Shown: piece by piece, positions 1 to 19,900 of the stretch
Position numbering within the stretch: the stretch's first letter is position 1
Layout of the letters: each line of letters opens with the position of its first letter
From: Crambe crambe
Taxonomy: Eukaryota > Porifera > Demospongiae > Poecilosclerida > Crambeidae
Direction of reading: 5' to 3'
Assembly (NCBI GenBank): GCA_963924555.1
Contig: OZ004597.1
Coordinates: forward strand, 3,800,404 to 3,864,403
DNA: 64,000 nt
Translations under genes and position numbers: made by a program
The notes under the pieces: generated by a model
What the model was told of the DNA's origin: nothing
What the model saw: the letters and a program-made list of their open reading frames with translations, nothing else
Databases searched by the model: none

Positions 1-1395
1 GAGAAGCTGAAAGGCCTTGCAGTCCAGAGAGACGAGTTGGAGACCATCCTGGCCAAGTTGAGCAGCTGTATAGAGTTTGTGAGAGAGAGCCTGAAAACAA
101 GTAGTCAGGGAGAAGTAATGAAGATGAAGACGACCATAATCAAGCAAGTGAAGGAACTAACTGCTACATTCCAACCAGATGTATTAAAGCCCAACATGGA
201 AGCTGGCTTAAAATTTGAAGTTTCAGCTCATGTCAGTGTAATGATTAAAAACTACGGTCAAATCTGTGTACCAGGAAGTCCAGACCCTTTACAATGCCAT
301 GCAACAGGTAAAGGTGTGGAGGTAGCTGTGATTGGAGAGAAATCTACTGCTATTGTTCAGGCTAATGACTTCAAGGGTAAACCGTGTGAGAAACAAGTAT
401 CGCTGCAATGTGAGCTCATATCGGAACTAACAGATGCTGTGGTGAGAGGCAACATAAGGAGAAGAGGAAAGAGCTGGTACGAGATCAACTACCAACCTAC
501 CATCAAGGGGAGGCACCAACTACACATCAAAATCAAGGACCAGCACATCAGAAGAAGTCCATTTCCTGTGACAGCAAAGATGCCTGTTGAGAAACTGGAT
601 ACTCCAATCCGAGGTATCTATAGAGTGATCGGTCCCTGGGGAATAGCCATCAACAAGAAGGGAGAATTGGTGGTAACAGAGTATTATGAACATCGTGTAT
701 CAGTGTTCAGTCCCGGTGGAGAGAGGATTCAATGGTTTGGCACACATGGCTCTGGTCAAGGACAGTTTGACCATCCTTGTGGTGTGGCAATTGATGGCAA
801 AGGAAATCTTTTAGTGGCTGACAATTTCAATAATTGTGTTAAAAAGTTCACAGGGGATGGCCAGTTTCTTGAAGCTCTTCATTTCATCGACATCACGAGC
901 ATTGCATTCAATACTAAAAACAACAAAATATATGTAACTGATTCTCATAAGAGTTGTATCCAAGTTTTGAACTCTGACCTCACCTTTTCTAGCACTTTTG
1001 GGAATTTCGGTAGTGGCAAGGGACAGTTTGGGAGTTCAAATCATGTATCCTGTGACAGCTCTGGGAAAGTATTCGTGGCCGATTATTATAACAATCGTAT
1101 TCAAGTATTCACAGCTGAGGGAAGATTCGTGAGGATGTTTGGGCGACCTGGTAGTGGCCGTGGGGAGCTAAACGGGCCTATTAGTATTTTTATTGATGCT
1201 GATGGAATTGTGTATGTCACTGAGAGTGTGAATCATCGTATTTCAGTCTTTACCTCTGAGGGTCGTTTTGTGACATCATTTAGTAGCAGGGGACAAGGAC
1301 CAGGACAGTTTATTAGTCCTCGTGGCATAGCAGTGGACGACAATGGAGTAGTGTATGTGTGTGACTTACATGTTCATCGCATTCAATTATTCTAA
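1..1395 (+). CDS. TRIM-NHL protein, 5'-truncated by window start (coiled coil, filamin, NHL)
   Basis: The reading frame is open from base 1, so the gene begins upstream. The first bases are nearly identical to 3724 onward in the complete TRIM gene downstream. The visible part covers the end of the coiled coil, a filamin/ABP280-type Ig repeat (about 185-590) and NHL beta-propeller repeats (about 600-1395). The NHL repeats follow the pattern GxF..P.GIAVD..G.VYV.D..N.RI..F, and the last one ends directly at the TAA stop. By family knowledge, TRIM-NHL proteins are RING E3 ubiquitin ligases whose propeller binds protein or RNA; the RING and B-box of this copy are outside the window. The coding region has no introns. 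It is a tandem paralogue of the gene at 3033-5108. Confidence 0.9.
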   Translation, partial: EKLKGLAVQRDELETILAKLSSCIEFVRESLKTSSQGEVMKMKTTIIKQVKELTATFQPDVLKPNMEAGLKFEVSAHVSVMIKNYGQICVPGSPDPLQCHATGKGVEVAVIGEKSTAIVQANDFKGKPCEKQVSLQCELISELTDAVVRGNIRRRGKSWYEINYQPTIKGRHQLHIKIKDQHIRRSPFPVTAKMPVEKLDTPIRGIYRVIGPWGIAINKKGELVVTEYYEHRVSVFSPGGERIQWFGTHGSGQGQFDHPCGVAIDGKGNLLVADNFNNCVKKFTGDGQFLEALHFIDITSIAFNTKNNKIYVTDSHKSCIQVLNSDLTFSSTFGNFGSGKGQFGSSNHVSCDSSGKVFVADYYNNRIQVFTAEGRFVRMFGRPGSGRGELNGPISIFIDADGIVYVTESVNHRISVFTSEGRFVTSFSSRGQGPGQFISPRGIAVDDNGVVYVCDLHVHRIQLF

Positions 1396-3032
1396 TAATA
1401 TGATTCTAGTATTTCGTACTTTGTACCATAATTCGTTGTTTTCTCTCATACAAACTGTAAACTAAAAAAAGATTGTTCATTCACAGCATTTGTAGCTGGC
1501 ATGACAAGAATCAGAGTAGCCAATTTTAGCCTAACACTGCCAGTTCTTCCTCGGCAGAGGAAACAACCCAGAACTTAAGAAGGTGGTGGTGTTAGTGATT
1601 TCCATGAGAGACTGGACGATTTATACAGAAGTATCTGACAGTTGGTGGCCTCAAAGATCGCTTCGACCTGCAGGGATATCAGTTATGCTCAAACCTTGAA
1701 GTTTTTCAAGTTAAAGCTGCTAAAAATCTTTGATGTCTGAAGTCATCAATGTCGAGATCACTTGCCTTTTGGGTAACCTTTTTTCCAAAACACACAGCTT
1801 CATAAGCAGTATCCATTGCATCTCTCATCACTTTACACTTCTTCACAGCATCATTACATGCCAGATTAAGGGCACGATTCTTCCTTTTGAATTTGGGGTA
1901 TCCAGACATTGCATTGACCTCTGATATATAATTCTATCTCGTCAAGGTCTGGATAGTGATGAAAATGATTCACAGCGTATCAAGTTTAGGGAGAGGAAAT
2001 CCATTTCCTGTGATACAGTGCTCCAAACTTAGAGAGTATAGATTTTTTGAATTTTTTGTCCTTTTTTGTATTTTTCTTGAACTACAGGTTCTGGAAGACC
2101 GAAACTTAGTACAAATGTACAGACACCCTTCTACATCATATATATGGAATAAAATGTCATTGAAAGTGAAACTGTCCTTTTATTTTTCACTGTATTGTGT
2201 GCATACTTTTAGGTCTGTAGTACAAAAAGTGTTTAGAACAGGATTTCCACATTTGTTATAGTTAAGGTCTATTATCCACTGAGAACCTTCCATTTGGACC
2301 AAAGTTTAAGGTCAACCACTATCCAGAACCATGGTACCAGGTAAGTTCCCACAAACTGCCACAAAGGTAGGAATTTTGCCCTTTTTTTCAGAAAAATTGA
2401 ACTGCTTAGGCCATAACTCCCCTAAATATTGTAGTTAAGGTCTCTTATTGAAATATGCTATGCATCTACAACCCAGCTTACTTGGTACCAGGTTTGGACT
2501 CTTAATCATCACTAGTTCTTGAGATCGTCTAAGTTTTATACCGGGTGATCTAGCCAAAATAGCACTTGCGGTTAAATTTTTTTACGTCATCAGTTTGCAG
2601 CACGCCCCTTGACCTTCAAACCAAGGCACACCTGGCACTCAAAACTCGGTTCGAACAACTGGTATGGAAGAAGAGAGGTTGTAAGATTGTTATCTCAGAC
2701 TCTACCAACATTTTTGATGTTACAATACAAGAGAAGCTGTACTGCCAAGGCTGGAGAAAATATCCAAGCGCAGGTAACTGGCGGTAAATCGCACTCTTGT
2801 GATGTAACCACTGCGCATGTTTTTACCTGGTGACGTAGAGACATCTGACCGCATCAATTTTTGGCTGTACCAGCCGGTATAAAACTTAGATGATTGTATC
2901 ATGCTGAGGTCATCCACACAACCACCATATTAACCACATCATGTACCATGCTGATCTACACTGTGCTTAATCTAATCTCAATGATATTCATAGTAGTGTC
3001 ATGTGACACAGTGCAGTATTGTGCATTTGAAA
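1396..3032. other. Intergenic gap between the two TRIM-NHL genes
   Basis: No convincing gene is seen. A short piece at about 1991-2012 matches the filamin-repeat segment of the neighbouring TRIM genes (the part coding RGSPFPVT), so it is probably a fragment of another decayed copy. A 67-codon open frame on the minus strand (1706-1909) is lysine-rich and I do not recognise it. A TATAAAA at 2878-2884 lies about 150 bp upstream of the next start codon and is the only promoter-like element noted. Confidence 0.5.
2878..2884 (+). promoter_or_regulatory. Candidate TATA box upstream of the complete TRIM-NHL gene
   Basis: TATAAAA lies 149 bp upstream of the ATG at 3033 on the same strand. It is a motif match only, with no transcript start evidence, and isolated TATA matches are common in AT-rich DNA. 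Confidence 0.25.
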
Positions 3033-5108
3033 ATGTCTGAAGAAACTATCAAGAAGCTTGAAGAAAGGCTCCAGTGTGCCATCTGCCTTGACACCTATAC
3101 TGACCCTAAACTGCTCCAGTGCTTCCATATCTTCTGTAGAGACTGTCTGATGCAACTGGTGGTCCGAGACCAACAGGGACAACTCTCCCTGACTTGCCCT
3201 AACTGTCGTCATACCACACCCATTCCAGCCAATGGAGTGGCAAGCCTCCAGTCAGCATTTCATTTCAATGACTTCTTAGAAATTGTGGAAGAGCACAAGA
3301 AGCCTAAGGATACAGCAACCAGTCAGAAAGGTGATGTGGCACTCCCCGATCCTTCAAAGAAAGTCTCTCCTTACTGCTCTGTTCATGCTGATAAAGAACT
3401 GGAGTTATACTGTGAGACATGTGGGGAGTTGATCTGCTTTCATTGCTCACTACAAGGACAGAAACATCACAGACACGAGTACGACTTGATCAGCTCATGT
3501 TACGAGAAGTACAAGAAAGAGATTACCCCATCACTGGAGCCAGTGGAGAAGCAACTCGCATCTATCAAGAAAACACTGGCACTTTTGGATGAGTGTTGTG
3601 TTGAGATATCTGACCACCGAGCAGCTATCGAAGCAGATATACATCACACCACCCAACGACTCCATGAAATCATCGACGTCAGAAAGACTGAGCTGATAAG
3701 CCAGCTGCACCAAAAGACTCAGGAGAAGCTGAAAGGCCTTGCAGTCCAGAGAGACGAGTTGGAGACCATCCTGGCCAAGTTGAGCAGCTGTCTTGAGTTT
3801 ATGAGAGAGAGCCTGAAAACAAGTAGTCAGGGAGAAGTAATGAAGATGAAGACGACCATAATCAAGCAAGTGAAGGAACTAACTGCTACATTCCAACCAG
3901 ATGTATTAAAGCCTAACACGGAAGCTGGCTTAAAATTCAAAGTTTCAGCTGATGTCACTGCAATGATTCAAAACTACGGTCAAATCAGTGTACCAGGGAG
4001 TCCAGACCCTTTACAATGCCATGCAGCAGGTGAAGGTGTGGAAATAGCTGTGATTGGAGAGAAATCTACTGCTGTCATACAAGTTAACAACTCCAAGGGT
4101 GAAGCGCGTGGGAAACAAGTGTTGCTGCAATGTGAGCTTGTATCCAAACTAACAGGTACTGTGGTGAGAGGTGACGTAAGGAGAATAGGAGAGAGCCAGT
4201 ATGAGATCAGCTACCAACCTACCATCAAGGGAAGACACCTACTACACATCAAAATTGAGGACCAGCATATCAGAGGAAGTCCATTTCCTGTGACAGCAAA
4301 GATGCCTCTTGAGAATCTGGGTACTCCGATCCGAAGTATCGATGTACTAAACCGTCCCTGGGGAGTGACTATCAACAAGAAGGGGGAATTGGTGATAACT
4401 GAGAGTGACGAACATTGTGTAACAGTGCTCAGTCCCAGTGGAGAGAAAATTCTATCGTTCAGCACACCTGGCTCAGGAGAATTACGTGGTGTAACAATAG
4501 ATGGTGAAGGAAATCTTCTAGTGGCTAAGAATCAAATTCAAAAGTTTACATGGGATGGCCAATTTCTAACTGCAGTGGGTGGTGGACCTTTTCAGTTTAA
4601 GCACCCTAAAAGCATTGCATTCAATACTAGAAACAACAAAATATATGTAGCTGATCGTGATAATAACTGTATTCAAGTTTTGAACTCTGACCTCAGTTTT
4701 TCAAGTATTTTTGGAAACCGTGGTAGTGGAAAGGGACAGTTTAATCACCCTCGTGGCGTATCCTGTGACAGCTCTGGGCAAGTATTTGTCGCTGATACTG
4801 GTAATAATCGCATTCAAGTCTTCACAGCCGAAGGAAAATTCACGAGTATGTTTGGGCAACGTGGTAGCGGTCGTGGGGAGTTAAACCATCCTTTTAATAT
4901 TTTTGTTGATGCTGATGGAATTGTTTATGTCAGTGAGGATGTGAATCATCGTATTTCAGTCTTCACATCTGAGGGTAGTTTTGTGACATCATTTGGTAGC
5001 AAGGGGAAAGGACTGGGGCAGTTTTATCGTCCTCGTAGCATAGCAGTAGACAACAGTGGAGTAGTGTATGTGTGTGACTTGAACAATTATCGCATTCAAT
5101 TATTCTAA
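3033..5108 (+). CDS. TRIM-NHL E3 ubiquitin ligase, complete, single exon
   Basis: A 691-residue protein with the canonical TRIM order. The C3HC4 RING finger is at residues 15-58 (C15, C18, C30, H32, C35, C38, C55, C58). A B-box2 at about 112-155 contains the C..H and CxxC..HHxH pattern. A coiled coil follows (about 160-290), then a filamin-type repeat (about 325-430) and six NHL repeats (about 440-690) forming a beta-propeller. The ATG at 3033 is chosen because it sits just before the RING and has A at -3; the frame upstream of it has no other ATG. Family role: RING-dependent ubiquitin transfer with the propeller as substrate or RNA adaptor. The substrate is unknown. It lies in a tandem array with the truncated copy at 1-1395, and both read toward ATM. 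Confidence 0.93.
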   Translation: MSEETIKKLEERLQCAICLDTYTDPKLLQCFHIFCRDCLMQLVVRDQQGQLSLTCPNCRHTTPIPANGVASLQSAFHFNDFLEIVEEHKKPKDTATSQKGDVALPDPSKKVSPYCSVHADKELELYCETCGELICFHCSLQGQKHHRHEYDLISSCYEKYKKEITPSLEPVEKQLASIKKTLALLDECCVEISDHRAAIEADIHHTTQRLHEIIDVRKTELISQLHQKTQEKLKGLAVQRDELETILAKLSSCLEFMRESLKTSSQGEVMKMKTTIIKQVKELTATFQPDVLKPNTEAGLKFKVSADVTAMIQNYGQISVPGSPDPLQCHAAGEGVEIAVIGEKSTAVIQVNNSKGEARGKQVLLQCELVSKLTGTVVRGDVRRIGESQYEISYQPTIKGRHLLHIKIEDQHIRGSPFPVTAKMPLENLGTPIRSIDVLNRPWGVTINKKGELVITESDEHCVTVLSPSGEKILSFSTPGSGELRGVTIDGEGNLLVAKNQIQKFTWDGQFLTAVGGGPFQFKHPKSIAFNTRNNKIYVADRDNNCIQVLNSDLSFSSIFGNRGSGKGQFNHPRGVSCDSSGQVFVADTGNNRIQVFTAEGKFTSMFGQRGSGRGELNHPFNIFVDADGIVYVSEDVNHRISVFTSEGSFVTSFGSKGKGLGQFYRPRSIAVDNSGVVYVCDLNNYRIQLF

Positions 5109-6168
5109 TTGTGACATACATTATTAATTTGTACTTTGTTCCTTAGCAGTTTTGCCAGATCAAATTTATTGTGTTGTTTTATCAAAAGAGCAGAGAATGA
5201 ACTCCCATCCTCTCATCCAGCCAAGCTGGCGCTGCAAAAAGAGCACAAGCGTTGCATTCAATACTAAAACTAATTATATAACTGATTCTTTTAACAAGTG
5301 TATTTGAGTTCTGAACTCTGTCCTCACCCTTTCTAGCACTTTTGAGAATTGTGGTAGTGGTTGATGCTGATGGAGTTGTGTATGTCAGCGAGGACGGGAA
5401 CAATCGTATTTCAGTCTTCACCTCTGAGGGTTGTTTTGTGACATCATTTGGTGACAAGGGAGAAGGACCAGAACAGTTTAGTCATCCTCATAGCGGAGTA
5501 GTATATGCGTGTGACTATGGCATTCAATTATTCTTACTTGTACTTTGTCCACGTGTAAATTTTGTTGCGTTCTTTATCAAAAGAGAGGAGAATGATTATT
5601 CATAGCCTCTCATCCAACCAAGCTGGTTCTGTAAAAAGAGCTTCTCATTTCTCCTGCCCATGGCCACAGGAAGATGCTGTAGGATTAAAAGTATTTTTAA
5701 TTGTGCACACGTTTGATGTTGCAGCACACTAATGAGTCAGTGGGAACAAGGATAAATTAGTGAGATTATGGAAGGGTGAAGTTGAATCTCAGGGGGAAAA
5801 AAGCATCATTATGTCCCACTGTTTTGTGTTTTCTTTTGCTATGATCATCAGTAACAAAGGTTGACCAAAAAGTGTTGCTGCAATGTGAGTTTGTGTCTAA
5901 TGCTCATAGTGAGGGGGGCAACATAAGGAGAAATGGAAAGAACCAAGGCACCAGCTACTCAGACCCAGCACAGAGGAAATCCATTTCCTGTGGTAGTAGA
6001 TAAACTGGTAGCCTTGGGGCTGAATGTGACTATCACATGTATTCTCTCTCTGCATGTGACTATCACATGTATGTACATATCTTTGATGCTATCATCATTT
6101 TTTAACTCTTTCTTTACAAGTATACACAAATTGAAATCAGTATTACTGTAGCAATTCCTTCTGTTCAG
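5109..6168 (+). pseudogene. Decayed TRIM-NHL fragments (NHL and filamin pieces)
   Basis: About 5250-5545 aligns with the end of the NHL domain of both upstream TRIM genes: ASN-rich blade text, then DADGVVYVSEDGNNRISVF at 5364-5420, then a broken final blade. It contains an in-frame stop near 5306 and deletions. A second piece at about 5868-5992 resembles the filamin repeat (LLQCEF, then NPFPV) with frame disruption. The order of pieces is not that of an intact gene, so this looks like remnants of one or more further tandem copies. Nothing recognisable lies between 5550 and 5865. Confidence 0.7.
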
Positions 6169-15681
<9,513 letters not shown>

Positions 15682-16379
15682 CAGAGTCACTTATAGAACA
15701 AAAAAAGGAAATGTACTACAGAATTTGTTAGAATTCAAATTGTTCACCATTTTTTTCTTTCTTTCATGCACTATGAGCAGCATATAATCAGTCATCATTT
15801 TAATTAGCCAAATTATCCACAATCTACTAGTATACAAGCATGTTACTGTATGCAGTATCCAGGCAGACTATGCTACAGATCAGTCAATAAGAGAGCAGTT
15901 ACATGCTTCTATCAAGGTAGGTCAATTATTGGATGCCTGTATGTATTGCTGGACAGCTCTGACAGCAACTGATGCATGTTAACAGCAAACCCCATGGCCA
16001 TAGATAGAACAAGGTGGACATGGCAGATACTTTACTAGCTATAAGCATATTGTGCTCATGTTTGGCTCCTGCCAAACTCGGATGAGTTTTGTTTTACCAT
16101 GTACTGCATCTGTGGCCATATTCAACTTCTGCTCCAATGGTGGTAAGTCATAGAGTGCAGGCCTGTCATAATTAGAAGACTGGAGCTGACTAAAGTAAAT
16201 AGTGTCCAATGATTGGTACCATCATAGGCCTAGTTCTGTGAACAACTTTTAAGTTCTTACAGTCGTGTACACTGAAAATAAGAGATTTCAGAGAAACTTG
16301 AAGCAGTATAAATTTGCAAGGCACTGTATGGTATTTCATGATATTTGCCCTTATGTATCTTATCAGATTTTTCATAGTG

Positions 16380-16520
16380 TTGTAGCCATTGGTGCTGCAG
16401 GGAAAATTTGTGGGAGATGGAGCCCAAAGGAGCCTGCCACAAGTTGGCATCCCTAAAGTAGAACAAACAGGGTGGGGAGATCTTGCAGTGCACTGTTTTG
16501 GAAGGCATCAAACATCTTGC
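16380..16520 (-). pseudogene. Decayed fragment of TMEM267 second exon
   Basis: The stretch containing GGAGCCCAAAGGAGCC and GGGGAGATCTTGCAGT is clearly similar to about 23840-24060 inside the intact TMEM267 exon 2, but it has small deletions that break the frame. It is on the same strand as the intact gene. Only part of the exon is present and no first exon lies nearby. Confidence 0.75.
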
Positions 16521-16649
16521 CAATCTCTCTCAGACACAAACGGCGAGACTACTCAGACACCCAGCACATATAGGTGCTACTAATGATGGAGTGGGAATTG
16601 TGGCGAAGTGCAATGAAGGGAGAAGATATTAAACTACTGAATGACAAAA

Positions 16650-16833
16650 TGTGACAGTACTTGGGGAAAAGGTACCTTTTCATGCAAAAATTGAGTTATT
16701 GGTATCATTTTAAAGCTCTTAATCTGGAGATGTACATGGCTTTTAAATCAAATTTATACACCGCTTTGTTCCAAGTGTTTAACAGCTTTTAATGTTTTGC
16801 GTGAAAAGGTACCTTTTCCCAAGTACTATCACA
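16650..16833. mobile_element. MITE with about 39-bp terminal inverted repeats
   Basis: The left end TGTGACAGTACTTGGGG and right end CCCAAGTACTATCACA continue as inverse complements through GGTACCTTTTCATGCAAAA / TTTTGCGTGAAAAGGTACC. The 184-bp element has an AT-rich interior without an open frame. No clear target-site duplication is seen. Confidence 0.85.
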
Positions 16834-16985
16834 AATGAATGTTCACAACAACTGAGAATTCTGTTGCAAGATGCTTCCTTCTACAGGAAAGGACTATGGT
16901 GTATGTCCGATAGATAGCTACTTCTATAAAAATAAACAATGATCAACACTGAAGAATGTGCTTAAAGAATGATTCAATGATGTAA

Positions 16986-19900
16986 TCACATGATCATAAC
17001 ATACAGTTCTAAATACACAACACTACAAGCGCAGATAAAGTGAAGGAGAAATTGATTATCAGTTTTAAGGGCGTGGTTGTGGGTGGGGTTCTTTCTTGTG
17101 CTAATATTGAAGAAGTCCAAGAGATCATTCAATGTTTTCTCATAGTCAATCAGTTGGCAACTACAGTTAGAAAAATCATGATGTGATGAGACATGAATAG
17201 ACAACTGTTATGTAAAACAGATTCTCATATGCATAAATAGAACCGACTCTATAGTTATATAAAAGAGGGGAAATATCTGATTTTGTGATTGATATACACA
17301 GAATTGACACTCCTCTATGACCTTTTGACCTCACACCTGGGTGGGTTGCTATGACCTTTCGATCTCACCTGGGTGGGTTGGAGTTGGAGCAATAGCCCCT
17401 AAAGTTATTACACGAGCGTCCACTTTGACGAAACTGTCCCATGCTTTGTCCGTAGAGCTCAAAACTGGACCTACAGGGTCCATTGGCCGTTTCCCGACAG
17501 CAGACGTGACACAGCTGGTCACTTTGAGAGCACTGACAGTCCATGTGACCTCTCAGCACACAAATGCTACCCAAACAGGCACCATCGACACAGACATTTC
17601 TATCATTATTACAAAGGATGCTGTTTGAAAATGGTTGAGGTTGTGGACATGTGCTCTCAGTACCGCTAAAGAAAAGAGATAGATCACAATCACAATGGTT
17701 ATACAGATGTCACAATTCAATTATACCTGCACATGGATGCCTCTTCACACTCTGATGCATTCAGACAAGTGAAACCTTCAGGCTGAAGTTGGCAGGTACT
17801 CGTGCAACAAGGCTCCATAGAGCTAAAACCAAAATGAATGATATCACATCATGTATGTATGCTGTAAATGAATGACCATAACTGTACATACAGTGAAACC
17901 AAGACCACCTCCCTTAAGAGACCAAGACCACCTCTCTTAAGACCAAGTTGATTTTGACCTCTCACCTCCATTATATTAAGAGACCATGTACCCTTTGGTG
18001 ATCCAGCTCAGAAGTGGTTGCTATAGACAGGTCTCACTGTATACTTACGAAAGTCTAAATAGGTTGTGTTGTACCTGCAAAAACTGCCTGGTGTAAGAAT
18101 GCAACCAGTCTGACAGCATCTGTCCTGAGCACACATGGCCCCACAGTCACACTCCTCATGTGGCTCTAGAATACCATTCCCACAAAATGCTTCTGTCCCT
18201 GCATGGAGAGGGGGTGATGAGGGAGGAGATTGATGAATAGAGAAGAAAATTTTTGATCGGAGGAGACATTGGGTATTAACCATTTGTGTAGATGGCTCTG
18301 TTGTGGCCACCTTGGCTTCTTGTTACAGAGTGGGTATCTCAACAACACGACTAAAGCAGTTATGGCCTCATATATTATTAATAACCACAAAGAACTAAGA
18401 AAGGTCACTTCAGGACCAAGAAGTGTCCTGTGTCCTGATCAAAGAGGTGTGTCTTTACAATGATAAAGCTCTTAATCTTGACTACTCACCAGTGAAGCAG
18501 TCTGATTTCCACTCCAGCACAGGTCTGATGCTGTCGATGCTACAGCTTGAAAATCTCTCGTTGTTTGGCTGGGAGCCGTCAGTGGCCTGGGAGAACATAA
18601 TGAAGTTCCCACTGTTTCCTCCTGGGGAGCACGAACCCGAGGGGTCATGCTGAGGGTGGGGGGAGAGAGTTGGGTAATGTATATAGAAAGTGGAGAGCAC
18701 TCAGTTTAAAAAAAAAACAACTCACTCACATACAGTGGAAACTCCAATAAAGGACACTCTGAAAGAGGACAAACCTCTCAACAAAGGACAATCTAAAAGT
18801 ATGCACTCTATACAAAATAACCTCCTAAAAGAGGACAACCTCCCAAGTGTGTCTATTATTTGGAGGTTCCACTGCACTAACTTACAGGAGAGCCAAAACC
18901 ATGTCCGAACTCGTGAGCAATGGTTATGGTGGAGACTGAACGAGGCTGCATCTGTCCATAATTCAGGAAAGTGACAATGGCCGTATTAAGGCTTCTAGTC
19001 CCAACCGATAGCCGCACCCTCTGTTCACAAATCCCGCCCCTGTTCCCCCCAGGGGGCTCAGCTACCCATGCCAATCCCAACACTCCATCATCGAAGTCCC
19101 GATAGGTGAGAAGCAGTGCCAAGCAATACGCATTCTGATCCTCCTGTGACCACAAATCAAGGAAATTGTTGACACCAATATTACTAGCTCCATAGCGATA
19201 GCCGGGCATGCTCTGTTCCAAGATTTCCAGTTTGACTATGATAGGCTGGATGTTATCTGCTCTTCCATCACCATTAAAGTCTGTCTGGCGATAAATGGCT
19301 TGCACACTGGCAATCACTGAGACAATGTCAGATATCGTGTTCACAATACTCCCCCCGCCCACATTTGCTAAGAAGAGATGATCAGCAGCCACACGAATGG
19401 GACAAAAAAGATTACCGTTTATGGTGTTGCGTTTCATCCGTGAAGATCTGTCAGTCCCATAAAGTGTTTCATGATCATCTGATAGAGGAACAGCGTGTGA
19501 AGAGAGTTGCTTTAAACGTTCAAGAAGAGCTCCTTTGACGCCGCATGTAGAGGGGGAGTAGTCGGGGGTTTGGACGTCAATGTCCCGATAAATGATGGAG
19601 TGGAACACCTGTGGAGAACCAAAGAATTTGTGAGCTCGCTCCACGTGGAATTGTCCGTGTTTTGAATGAATGATCCCGTCAAAAACACCATCCAAGATGT
19701 GCCCTATCACATGAGAGTCCTCCTCATCTGCAAAAAGCAAAAAGAGTGGGGAAAGAAAATAATAATTCCTTTGATTATGGAAATCTTAGTAGCAGCTGAT
19801 GTAGAGATAAATGCTAAAATACCTCTCAGGCAATAGGTTACAATTTTTAGTGGGGGGAGCTCTTGAGGAACCACTAGGAAACTTTTATCTCTACTGGCTG

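Larger units (their letters stand above)
15682..16985. other. Gap between convergent ATM and ADAM10-like genes
   Basis: It contains a TMEM267 exon fragment (about 16380-16520) and an inverted-repeat element (16650-16833), listed separately. No other gene is recognised. Confidence 0.6.

Noticed and set aside
1706..1909. Minus-strand 67-codon lysine-rich open frame as a gene
   Set aside because: No recognisable family, no splice context, and an overlapping frame on the other strand is equally open.
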